From Chthoniobacterales bacterium (lineage in GTDB: Bacteria > Verrucomicrobiota > Verrucomicrobiia > Chthoniobacterales > JACTMZ01): DNA of 7,940 nucleotides. Location: assembly GCA_017853515.1 (NCBI GenBank), contig JAFMJK010000095.1:1-7940 (forward strand), given 5' to 3'. Made by a program: the position numbers and the translations under genes. Positions 1-5,441 of the stretch are shown one piece after another. The notes under the pieces are model-generated. The model was not told where the DNA came from and made no database searches. It saw only the letters and a program-made list of their open reading frames with translations. The stretch's first letter is position 1. Every line of letters starts with the position of its first letter.

Positions 1-141
1 TTTGCCGTGGACGATGGTGTGCCCGGCGTTGTTGCCGCCCTGGCTGCGCACGACGACATCGGCGTCATCGGTCAGGTAATCGATGATCTTTCCTTTGCCT
101 TCGTCGCCCCACTGGGCACCGACAAGAATAGTATTGGCCAT
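1..141 (-). CDS. purA: Adenylosuccinate synthetase, N-terminal fragment (runs off left edge)
   Basis: The enzyme joins IMP and aspartate using GTP to make adenylosuccinate, the first committed step from IMP to AMP, in the cytoplasm. Only 47 codons are present; the full protein is normally about 420-430 residues, so the rest lies beyond the left edge. The fragment starts MANTILVGAQWGDEGKGK. It carries the family's GTP/IMP loop GDEGKGK at residues 12-18, with the catalytic Asp at residue 13, and the NNAGHT motif at 37-42 with the catalytic His at residue 41. The ATG gives exactly the usual N-terminus of the family. The sequence before it has no Shine-Dalgarno-like stretch. The gene lies 94 bp after the stop of the response regulator on the same strand, with terminator-like sequence between, so it is probably transcribed separately. 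The family assignment is essentially certain; only completeness is unknown. Confidence 0.97.
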   Translation of the reverse strand, partial: MANTILVGAQWGDEGKGKIIDYLTDDADVVVRSQGGNNAGHTIVHGK

Positions 142-199
142 GGGAATCTGATGCTCGGCCAAGGGCGGGATGCCGCGGCACAAAACGCGCTTGTTTCTC

Positions 200-218
200 A
201 AAAACGCGCCCCGCGGGC
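200..218 (-). terminator. Weak possible intrinsic terminator after the response regulator
   Basis: Reading the minus strand just after the regulator stop codon there is a short GC hairpin (GCCC, loop GCG, GGGC), then GCG and a run of five T. The stem is only 4 bp (5 with a T-G pair), so it is weak. A second GCGCGTTTTG lies a further 18 nt downstream, giving a repeated GC-then-T pattern. It fits the end of the kinase-regulator operon before purA but is not convincing alone. Confidence 0.27.
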
Positions 219-235
219 AAGAACAACCCTCGGCG

Positions 236-982
236 TCAGGCTTCGGCGGCGCGCGCGTGGCCCGAGGCGCGCAAGGCGGCGTTCACCTCCGGCGTGCGGC
301 GGCGCGAGACGGCCAACTCCTGCCCGTCCGCGAGCGTGAGTTGCAGGCCCTTGCCCGCGCCGCCGCGGTAGGAACGCACCGCCGACAAGCGCACGGCCTG
401 CCCGCGATTGATTTGCGTGAACGCCGACCCGGCCGGTCCGGCCAGGAAATTCTCCAGCGTCTGGCGGACGAGTCCCCGCCGACCGCCGTGTTCCACTTCG
501 AGATAGTTGCCCTCCGCGCTGACCGAGCGGATTTCGGCCAAGGGAACGCGGACGCGCGCGCCGTGTTCCTCCACTTCGAGGAAAGGTTGCGGCGCCTCGG
601 CGGCGCCCTGCCCGAGGCGGGCGAGTTGTTCGCGGGCGCGCTCGACCGCGCGGCGGCAGCGCTGTTCGTCCACCGGCTTGAGCAGATAATCCACCGCGCC
701 CACTTCGAAGGCGCGCACCGCGTATTGCGCGTAGGCCGTGGTGAAGATGACGCAGGCTTTCTTGTCGTCCAGTCCCTCGACCGCCGCGAAGCCATCCGCC
801 CCGGGCAAATGGATGTCCATGAAGATGAGTTGCGGTTGGTGCCGGCGGGCCAGTTGCCGCGCGGCCGCCGCGTCGGAGGCCTGCGCGACGACACGGACGT
901 TCTCCACCGCCGCGAGCACCTGTTGCAAATCGCGCCGCGCGCCCGGCTCGTCGTCCACGATGAGTGCGTCGAGGGTCTGCAT
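236..982 (-). CDS. LytR/AlgR-type response regulator (receiver + LytTR DNA-binding domain)
   Basis: A 248-residue cytoplasmic transcription regulator that should be phosphorylated by the kinase encoded just upstream. Residues about 5-120 are a receiver domain with the acidic pair D10-D11 (IVDDEPG), phospho-acceptor D56 (FMDIHLPG), the Thr at about 81 (IFTTAY) and K102 (LKPV), so all key residues are present. Residues about 134-243 are a LytTR domain, shown by IRSVSAEGNYLEVEH (151-165), INRGQAVRL (191-199) and LAVSRRR (223-229), its typical strand and SRR elements. The length fits the family. The ATG lies 2 nt after the kinase stop codon (TGAACATG), which suggests translational coupling. LytTR proteins usually bind paired direct repeats near target promoters; the targets are not visible here, although one half-site-like sequence lies upstream of the kinase gene. 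The family is certain; the regulated process is unknown, so no symbol is given. Confidence 0.96.
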   Translation of the reverse strand: MQTLDALIVDDEPGARRDLQQVLAAVENVRVVAQASDAAAARQLARRHQPQLIFMDIHLPGADGFAAVEGLDDKKACVIFTTAYAQYAVRAFEVGAVDYLLKPVDEQRCRRAVERAREQLARLGQGAAEAPQPFLEVEEHGARVRVPLAEIRSVSAEGNYLEVEHGGRRGLVRQTLENFLAGPAGSAFTQINRGQAVRLSAVRSYRGGAGKGLQLTLADGQELAVSRRRTPEVNAALRASGHARAAEA

Positions 983-984
983 GT

Positions 985-2745
985 TCAATTCGCGCCCTTT
1001 TCGCGCCCCGGCGCGCTGACGGGCAGTTCGAGCGTGGCGGAAACATCCTCCCCGTCCTGCCGGATGGCAAGCGAGGCGCCGCTGCCGTAGATGGCCTGCA
1101 GTCGCGCGTTGGCCGTGCGGATGCCGCCGCTGCGGCCCTGCGGCGCGGGACCGAGCTTGCCGCGGTTGCGCACCTCGGCGATCAATTTCCCGTCCTGCAG
1201 CCCGGCGCGCACGACGAGCGGATGTTTTTGCGAGACCTCCCCGTGTTTCACCGCGTTTTCCACGAGGTTGAGGAGCATCATGGGCGGCAACTTCGCATGG
1301 TGGGCCGGTCCCTGAATCTCGACCAACCGCGGCAACTCGCGCTCGTAGCGGAAGGCTTGCAACCCGAGGAAATTCTCGCACAGCTGCCACTCCTCGTGCA
1401 ATGGCACGGTCTCGCGGCTTTGCGCGTCGGTGCTCTCGCGCAGGAAGCGCGAAAGCGTGTCGATGAATTCGCGCGCCTTCTCCGGATCGGTGCGCACGAT
1501 GCCGCGCACCGCGGCGAGACAGTTGAAAAGCAGATGCGGCGTGAGGCTGGCGCGCAGATTGCGCAGTTCCACCTCGGATTCCCAGGTGCGGCGCCGCGTT
1601 TTCTCCAACTGCATGCGGTCCGATGCATCGATGAGCATCCCCGCCGCCTCGCGGGGGGAACCGTCGGGACGCCGGGTCACGATCTGCCAGAACGACAGCG
1701 CGTCGCGTCCGCCGAATTGCGTCTCGAGCGAACCGCGGTCCTGCGCCGGTTCGAAAAGTTTGACCGGCGAGCCGTCGCCTTCCAGGCGCAGGCCCTCCGT
1801 GTCGTTCCATTCCCAGAATCGCAGGCCGGCCGCTTTTTCCGCCGCGCGCCGCTGGCGTAGGAGGCGCCGGTATTCGCCGCCCGCCGCTCCGACCGGCAGC
1901 ACGCCGAAGGCGAACACGGCGAAGAGCGAGTAGATGCGCGAATAATCCGCACCCTGCGGCGTGACGAGCGGACCGAAACCCATCCCGGTCAGTATGACAA
2001 CCGCGACGGCGGCGACGGCGCAGATCAGGCTGGCCCCGCGCAGGCCGGTGGCCACCGCGGCGGCCAGAGCGGGGATGAGCAGGAGGAACGAGGGTTGCCC
2101 CAGCCCGAAGGCCAACCACGCGGCCAAGGCGGTGGCGGCGAGGGCGAGGGAGAATCTCCACCACCAGCTGCGCACCGGCATTCTCCACCACACGAGCATG
2201 GCCGGGGTGATCAGCGCGATGCCGAAGCCGTTGGCCATGACGAAGCGGAACATATCCTCCCCATCGGCAAGGAAGGGCGTGCCGTCGCCCAACGGCATGA
2301 AGCGCGCGCAGAAATAGGCGTTGAGAAAAGGCGGCAACCACGCGGCGCCGATCACGATGGCGAGCAAGCCGCGCAAATCATCGAGACGCGCGCGCTTTCC
2401 GATCACCGCGCGCACGATCCCCGCGGCGAGCGCGGCTTCGGCGGTCAAGCCGAGGGCTCCCATGCCGATGAACAAACCGGGAAGTCCCATGTAGACGTTG
2501 AAGGCCAGAATACCCGCGGCCACCCCGGCCAGCGCCGGCCATCCCCAAATCAGCACCGCGCCGACCGCCACGCCAGAGGTCGGCCAAAAGGGGCTGACCG
2601 CGGAGCCGGTGGTGGACGCAAGCCAGAGGCCGGCGGCCGAGGCCGCCACCAGGCACACCGCCGTAGCCAATGCCCTGAAGACGACCGTGGCCAGAACCGG
2701 ATAGTGGTCCGAGTGCTCGTCCATGCGTAGGTCAGACCAGATCAC
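985..2745 (-). CDS. LytS-type sensor histidine kinase with MASE1 membrane domain and short PAS-like segment
   Basis: A 586-residue inner-membrane kinase, partner of the LytTR regulator that follows. Residues about 17-285 are hydrophobic with roughly eight membrane segments and contain PFWPTSGVAVG (52-62), a hallmark of MASE1 sensor domains. Residues about 305-378 look like a short PAS/PAC unit: LRFWEWND at 308-315 and RRPDGSPREAAGMLIDASDR at 358-377. A linker leads to a His_kinase (PF06580-type) region with LTPHLLFN at 401-408, where H404 is the expected phosphorylation site. The ATPase domain follows, with an N-box NLVENAVKHG at 493-502 and a G-box SGGIRTANARL at 539-549. The usual PHFLFN reads PHLLFN here. 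The frame has a stop at 2752-2754, so the start is either GTG at 2745 (given) or ATG at 2724, seven codons shorter; neither has a Shine-Dalgarno sequence, and the ATG is equally plausible. The signal sensed is unknown. Confidence 0.94.
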   Translation of the reverse strand: MIWSDLRMDEHSDHYPVLATVVFRALATAVCLVAASAAGLWLASTTGSAVSPFWPTSGVAVGAVLIWGWPALAGVAAGILAFNVYMGLPGLFIGMGALGLTAEAALAAGIVRAVIGKRARLDDLRGLLAIVIGAAWLPPFLNAYFCARFMPLGDGTPFLADGEDMFRFVMANGFGIALITPAMLVWWRMPVRSWWWRFSLALAATALAAWLAFGLGQPSFLLLIPALAAAVATGLRGASLICAVAAVAVVILTGMGFGPLVTPQGADYSRIYSLFAVFAFGVLPVGAAGGEYRRLLRQRRAAEKAAGLRFWEWNDTEGLRLEGDGSPVKLFEPAQDRGSLETQFGGRDALSFWQIVTRRPDGSPREAAGMLIDASDRMQLEKTRRRTWESEVELRNLRASLTPHLLFNCLAAVRGIVRTDPEKAREFIDTLSRFLRESTDAQSRETVPLHEEWQLCENFLGLQAFRYERELPRLVEIQGPAHHAKLPPMMLLNLVENAVKHGEVSQKHPLVVRAGLQDGKLIAEVRNRGKLGPAPQGRSGGIRTANARLQAIYGSGASLAIRQDGEDVSATLELPVSAPGREKGAN

Positions 2746-2783
2746 CGGCCGTCAGGTCAATGCCATTGGGTAAGCAAGAACCG

Positions 2784-2824
2784 ATCATGAACGCGCGTGC
2801 GTATCGTAAGACGTTAATCATGAA
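2784..2824. repeat. Pair of ATCATGAA direct repeats around the putative kinase promoter
   Basis: ATCATGAA occurs at 2784-2791 and again at 2817-2824, 33 bp apart (about three helical turns). The copies flank the candidate -10 element. Between them, at 2810-2818, GACGTTAAT matches eight of nine positions of the published LytTR-type half-site. These could be operator elements; 8-bp repeats can also arise by chance. Confidence 0.3.
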
Positions 2825-2832
2825 TTTCTTAA
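2803..2832 (-). promoter_or_regulatory. Candidate sigma70-like promoter for the kinase-regulator operon
   Basis: On the minus strand TTAAGA (2832-2827, 4/6 to TTGACA) and TACGAT (2808-2803, 4/6 to TATAAT) are separated by 18 bp within the AT-richest part of the gap. Transcription would start near 2796, leaving a leader of about 50-70 nt depending on the kinase start. The match is only moderate. Confidence 0.3.
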
Positions 2833-2923
2833 AATTGAAAATTGCCGCGCGTCACAGATTGCGTGCCGTTCATCCCAAGCAAGTTTTGCCGCGTTGAAAA
2901 CACGCGAAAATACGACCACGTCT

Positions 2924-2971
2924 GATGCAAGTCGGCGTTGTTCTTTGTTGGTCGTCGGACGCAAGTCCGGC
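2924..2971 (+). repeat. Imperfect direct repeat GAYGCAAGTC(C)GGC
   Basis: GATGCAAGTCGGC at 2924-2936 and GACGCAAGTCCGGC at 2958-2971 differ by one substitution and one inserted C. The second copy forms the loop and right arm of the first hairpin. This suggests local duplication, or two versions of the same RNA or protein recognition element. Confidence 0.45.
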
Positions 2972-2979
2972 CAACGCAA
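2944..2979 (+). ncRNA. Stem-loop A with GCAA tetraloop (candidate structured RNA or palindromic repeat)
   Basis: CGGAC at 2956-2960 pairs perfectly with GTCCG at 2965-2969 around a GCAA loop (2961-2964). Outside a 3-nt bulge (2953-2955), GTTGGT (2947-2952) pairs with GCCAAC (2970-2975) with one G-U pair. T2946-G2976, then T2945-A2978 and T2944-A2979, can extend it. The GNRA-type loop appears only when read as plus-strand RNA; the minus strand gives a TTGC loop. The upstream GCGTTG (2935-2940) could compete for CAACGC (2972-2977), allowing an alternative fold. Whether it is transcribed is unknown. Confidence 0.4.
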
Positions 2980-2983
2980 ATGT

Positions 2984-3018
2984 AGGATGGGTGTCCGCGG
3001 GTGCGAGATATCCATTCT
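2984..3018 (+). ncRNA. Stem-loop B, 12-bp stem with three G-U pairs
   Basis: Bases 2984-2995 can pair continuously with 3007-3018 around an 11-nt loop (2996-3006). Three of the twelve pairs are G-U (2986-3016, 2991-3011, 2993-3009). On the minus strand these become A-C mismatches, so the stem is stable only as plus-strand RNA. That strand bias is what an RNA-level structure would leave. It starts five bases after hairpin A ends. Confidence 0.4.
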
Positions 3019-3032
3019 CTGGCGTAGTGAGC

Positions 3033-3064
3033 GGCGCCATGGTGGGGCAACCTGCCATGGCGCT
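3033..3064 (+). ncRNA. Stem-loop C, 14-bp stem with GCAA tetraloop, just beyond the tilS stop codon
   Basis: GCGCCATGG (3034-3042) is perfectly complementary to CCATGGCGC (3055-3063). Inside it T-G, G-T, G-C and G-C pairs continue to a GCAA loop at 3047-3050; outside, G3033-T3064 adds one more pair. The plus strand then reads TTGTCATTTTGTG, a moderately T-rich tail, so the hairpin could end a plus-strand transcript. On the minus strand two inner pairs are lost and no T run follows, so it makes a poor terminator for tilS, whose stop codon complement is at 3067-3069. Confidence 0.42.
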
Positions 3065-3066
3065 TG

Positions 3067-4059
3067 TCATTTTGTGCGGCATTTTGCGAGCCGCGGTTTC
3101 TCGATGAAAAGTTTTCCCGCGCGCCGGCGCAGATGATGTCCGCGCGGCAAATTGGTTTTTGCCGGTTGATCGTCCGACAACGCGACTTCGCGCGCGCGTT
3201 CGATGGTTTCGAAATCGATCTCGTTCCCGGTGCGCGCCCGCAACCAGGCGCGGAGCAGACGTCGTTGGTGCGCCAACGGCTTGCCACGCAGCGCCCGCGC
3301 ATCGAGCTGCGCAGCGCGCGCTTCGTCGGCGACCAGAGACTCCATCCACTCGTCCTCCGCCGCGAGGATTTCGCCCGCTCGGGCCATGACCGGAACCGGA
3401 TCGTGTCCGACCGCGCGCTGCAAGGCCGGCAGCACTCCGTGCCGCACGCGATTGCGCGTGAACTCGTCGGAACGGTTCGATTTGTCTTCGCGCCAGCGCA
3501 GCTTGCGGGCCTTGGCATATTTTTCGATTTCCTCGCGCGTGAAAACCAAGAGGGGGCGCATGATGACGATGCCTTCGACCAGGTCAGCCTCGGCGCGCAG
3601 GCTGCCAAGTCCGCGCCGTCCGCCGCCCCGCGCCAGATGGAAGAGCATCGTCTCCGCCGCGTCGCCGGCGTGGTGAGCGAGAAAAACAACCGTGGCGCCA
3701 TGCTTCATCGCCGCGAGGGCAAAAAATTCCCGTCGCAATGCGCGCGCCGCTTCCTCGATCGACGCTTTCGTCAGTTTGGCGCGCACGCGCGCCTTGCCGC
3801 GGCCCAGCACGAACTTCAAGTCTGCGCCCCCGGCCAACTCGCGGACAAACTCCGCATCGCGGTCCGCCTCTTTGCCGCGGAGTCCGTGATGGAAATGGGC
3901 GACGACAACCTTGGCGAAGCCGGCGCGCTGCAACAAATCGAGCAGCACGACCGAATCGACGCCGCCGGAAATACCGGCGACAGCCGCTGCTCTTTTGTCT
4001 TTCGCCCGCGCGCCGAGACGGCGGACAAAGCGCGGCAGGAGATCGGCCGCTTTTTTCAT
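3067..4059 (-). CDS. tilS: tRNA(Ile)-lysidine synthetase
   Basis: Cytoplasmic enzyme that uses ATP and lysine to convert the wobble C34 of the AUA-reading tRNA-Ile into lysidine, changing both its charging and its codon reading; normally essential. The 330-residue protein has the PP-loop SGGVDS at 31-36. It also has AHFHHGLRGKEADRDAEF (54-71), AHHAGDAAETMLFHLARG (128-145), RPLLVFTREEI (168-178), the EDKSN segment (191-195) and RNRVRHGVLP (202-211), all in family order. The second motif usually reads HHxDDQAET; here it is HHAGDAAET, keeping the second Asp and the Glu. The length matches short TilS forms rather than the roughly 430-residue enterobacterial type, so the C-terminal domain is reduced or missing. 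The frame stays open upstream to 4323 inside serS, but the ATG at 4059, 5 nt after the serS stop, gives the proper N-terminus. It is probably co-transcribed with serS. Confidence 0.96.
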   Translation of the reverse strand: MKKAADLLPRFVRRLGARAKDKRAAAVAGISGGVDSVVLLDLLQRAGFAKVVVAHFHHGLRGKEADRDAEFVRELAGGADLKFVLGRGKARVRAKLTKASIEEAARALRREFFALAAMKHGATVVFLAHHAGDAAETMLFHLARGGGRRGLGSLRAEADLVEGIVIMRPLLVFTREEIEKYAKARKLRWREDKSNRSDEFTRNRVRHGVLPALQRAVGHDPVPVMARAGEILAAEDEWMESLVADEARAAQLDARALRGKPLAHQRRLLRAWLRARTGNEIDFETIERAREVALSDDQPAKTNLPRGHHLRRRAGKLFIEKPRLAKCRTK

Positions 4060-4064
4060 GCCGG

Positions 4065-5339
4065 TCAGGCTGCGGTCAGCTTCGCCGCGCCGAAATACGG
4101 ATGGAGAATCTCGGGCAAATGCACCGAGCCGTCGGGTTGCTGTCCGTTTTCGAGCAGCGCGACATAAAGCCGCGCCAGCGCGGTGCCAGAGCCGTTGAGT
4201 GTGTGGCAAAGATGGTTTTTGCCGTCCGCGCCTTTGTAGCGCAGCGCCATGCGGCGCGCCTGGTAATCGCCGAAGCTCGAGCAGCTCGAGACTTCGAGCC
4301 ATCCGTTGTGCCCCGGCGCCCACACTTCGATGTCATAAGTCCGGCACGCGCCGAAGCCGATGTCGCCCCCGCACAGTTCGATCACGCGGTAGGGGAGACC
4401 GAGCAACTGCAGCACGCGCTCGGCGTCCGCGGTGAGCGATTCGAGCTCGGCCGCCGATGTCTCGGGCGTGGTGATTTTGACCAGCTCCACTTTGTCGAAC
4501 TGGTGCATGCGGATCAGCCCGCGCGTGTCGCGTCCGGTCGAACCCGCCTCGCGGCGGAAGCACGGCGTGTAGGCGGCGTATTTCAAGGGCAGCTGGTCGA
4601 CGGACAAAATTTCGTCGCGGTGGAAATTGGTCACCGGCACCTCGGCTGTCGGGATGAGGAACAAATCGCTCTCGGTCGCACCGAAGAGATCGGCTTCGAA
4701 TTTCGGCAACTGGCCTGTGCCGGTCATGGTCGCGCGATTGACCAAAAACGGCGGGCTCATCTCGGTGTAGCCATGGTCGCGGGTGTGCAGATCGAGCAGG
4801 AAAGAAATCAACGCGCGCTCCAACCGCGCGCCCTGCCCCGTGTAGCAGATGAATCCGCTGCCGCTGATCTTGGCCGCGCGTTCCGGATCGAAAAGTCCGA
4901 GCCGTGTGCCGATGGCCACGTGATCCTGCGCCTGGTCGATCTTCGGCGGATCGCCCCAGGTGCGCAGGACGGGATTGGCCGAGGCGTCGGACCCGCGCGG
5001 GATTTCATCGTGCGGCGTGTTGGGGATGGAGAGAAGCAGGTCGCGTTGCTTTTCCTCCGCCTCGGCCGAGGCGGCTTGGATCGACTCCATTTCCGCGCCG
5101 AGTTTTTTCGATTCTTCCTCCAGCGCGGAGCTGTCTTCTTTTTTCGCGCGGAGGACGCCGATTTGCTTGCTCAGGTTCTTGCGCTCGGCCTGCAAATGCT
5201 GCCAGCGCGTCTCGTTGGCGCGGCGCTGCGAATCGACCGCGAGGACCTCGTCGACCATCGCCTCGTAGCCCGGCCCGCGGAAGGCGAGCAGGGTTTTGAC
5301 GGTTTCCGGTGTTTCGCGGAGTCGGCGGATATCGAGCAT
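4065..5339 (-). CDS. serS: Seryl-tRNA synthetase
   Basis: Class II aminoacyl-tRNA synthetase that charges tRNA-Ser (and tRNA-Sec where present) with serine in the cytoplasm. The 424-residue length is normal for bacteria. Residues 1-105 form the N-terminal tRNA-binding arm, whose helical, charged stretch at about 37-102 has long antiparallel coiled-coil character. The catalytic core follows: motif 1 region around SGSGFICYTGQGARLERAL (159-177), TAEVPVTN (231-238, serine pocket), motif 2 FRREAGSTGRDTRGLIRMHQF (261-281), WLEVSSCSSFGDYQARR (347-363) and motif 3 NGSGTALARLYVALLE (382-397). No key element is missing. The ATG at 5339 gives the standard MLDIRRLRE start. There is no Shine-Dalgarno sequence. 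It heads a two-gene unit with tilS, which starts 5 nt after its stop, and faces the J-domain gene across 102 bp. Confidence 0.99.
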   Translation of the reverse strand: MLDIRRLRETPETVKTLLAFRGPGYEAMVDEVLAVDSQRRANETRWQHLQAERKNLSKQIGVLRAKKEDSSALEEESKKLGAEMESIQAASAEAEEKQRDLLLSIPNTPHDEIPRGSDASANPVLRTWGDPPKIDQAQDHVAIGTRLGLFDPERAAKISGSGFICYTGQGARLERALISFLLDLHTRDHGYTEMSPPFLVNRATMTGTGQLPKFEADLFGATESDLFLIPTAEVPVTNFHRDEILSVDQLPLKYAAYTPCFRREAGSTGRDTRGLIRMHQFDKVELVKITTPETSAAELESLTADAERVLQLLGLPYRVIELCGGDIGFGACRTYDIEVWAPGHNGWLEVSSCSSFGDYQARRMALRYKGADGKNHLCHTLNGSGTALARLYVALLENGQQPDGSVHLPEILHPYFGAAKLTAA

Positions 5340-5348
5340 GGCCGCGCC

Positions 5349-5377
5349 AGCGTAGCGCGCCGCCCTTCGCGCGCCAA
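5349..5377 (-). promoter_or_regulatory. Weak candidate promoter for serS-tilS
   Basis: On the minus strand TTGGCG (5377-5372, 4/6 to the -35 consensus) and TACGCT (5354-5349, 3/6 to the -10) have an ideal 17-bp spacer. The -10 lies only 9 nt before the serS ATG, so transcripts would be nearly leaderless, which fits the lack of a Shine-Dalgarno sequence. The GC-rich context makes chance matches likely. Confidence 0.25.
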
Positions 5378-5390
5378 GCGGCGGAATCTG

Positions 5391-5421
5391 TTCGCCGCGA
5401 GCGGGGGCGGGAACCTATAGT
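5391..5421 (+). promoter_or_regulatory. Weak candidate promoter for the J-domain gene
   Basis: TATAGT at 5416-5421 is a good -10 match (5/6) in otherwise GC-rich sequence and has TTCGCC at 5391-5396 as a poor -35 at 19 bp. Transcription would start near 5428, giving a leader of about 14 nt before the GTG. I see no heat-shock (sigma32 or CIRCE-like) element. Confidence 0.3.
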
Positions 5422-5441
5422 GCCGCGACAATTTTTCGCCC

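Larger units (their letters stand above)
2746..3066. other. 321-bp stretch without a convincing gene, between tilS and the sensor kinase
   Basis: The left part (about 2760-2920) is less GC-rich than its surroundings, with A/T tracts at 2815-2845 and 2895-2912. It holds the candidate kinase promoter and the ATCATGAA repeats. The right part (about 2924-3066) holds three consecutive stem-loops, listed separately. Short open frames cross it on both strands, but they show no recognisable domain, lie over the palindromes and have no initiation signal, so none is called. I see no tRNA or known riboswitch. Confidence 0.7.

Noticed and set aside
170..1860. Long plus-strand open frames opposite the regulator and kinase
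   Set aside because: They are antisense frames caused by high GC content; the minus-strand proteins match known families with all motifs.
983..2341. Extension of the regulator frame upstream through the kinase gene
   Set aside because: The upstream part is arginine- and alanine-rich shadow sequence; the regulator begins at the ATG at 982 with a normal receiver N-terminus.
2944..2979. Cyclic-di-GMP (GEMM) riboswitch, suggested by GGACGCAA
   Set aside because: Only that short string resembles the class; the rest of the conserved core is missing and no plus-strand gene lies downstream.
2818..3015. Short minus-strand open frame of 65 codons, and overlapping frames in the same gap (to 3349 and 3701)
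   Set aside because: They overlap each other and tilS in other frames, run across the palindromes, show no recognisable domain and have no initiation signal.
2944..3064. CRISPR array
   Set aside because: The hairpins differ in sequence and spacing; there are no identical direct repeats with regular spacers.
4060..4323. N-terminal extension of tilS into serS
   Set aside because: The extension translates serS in another frame and resembles no protein domain; the ATG at 4059 fits the family.
3738..5420. 560-codon plus-strand frame opposite serS and tilS
   Set aside because: It is antisense to two clear housekeeping genes and has low-complexity, biased composition.
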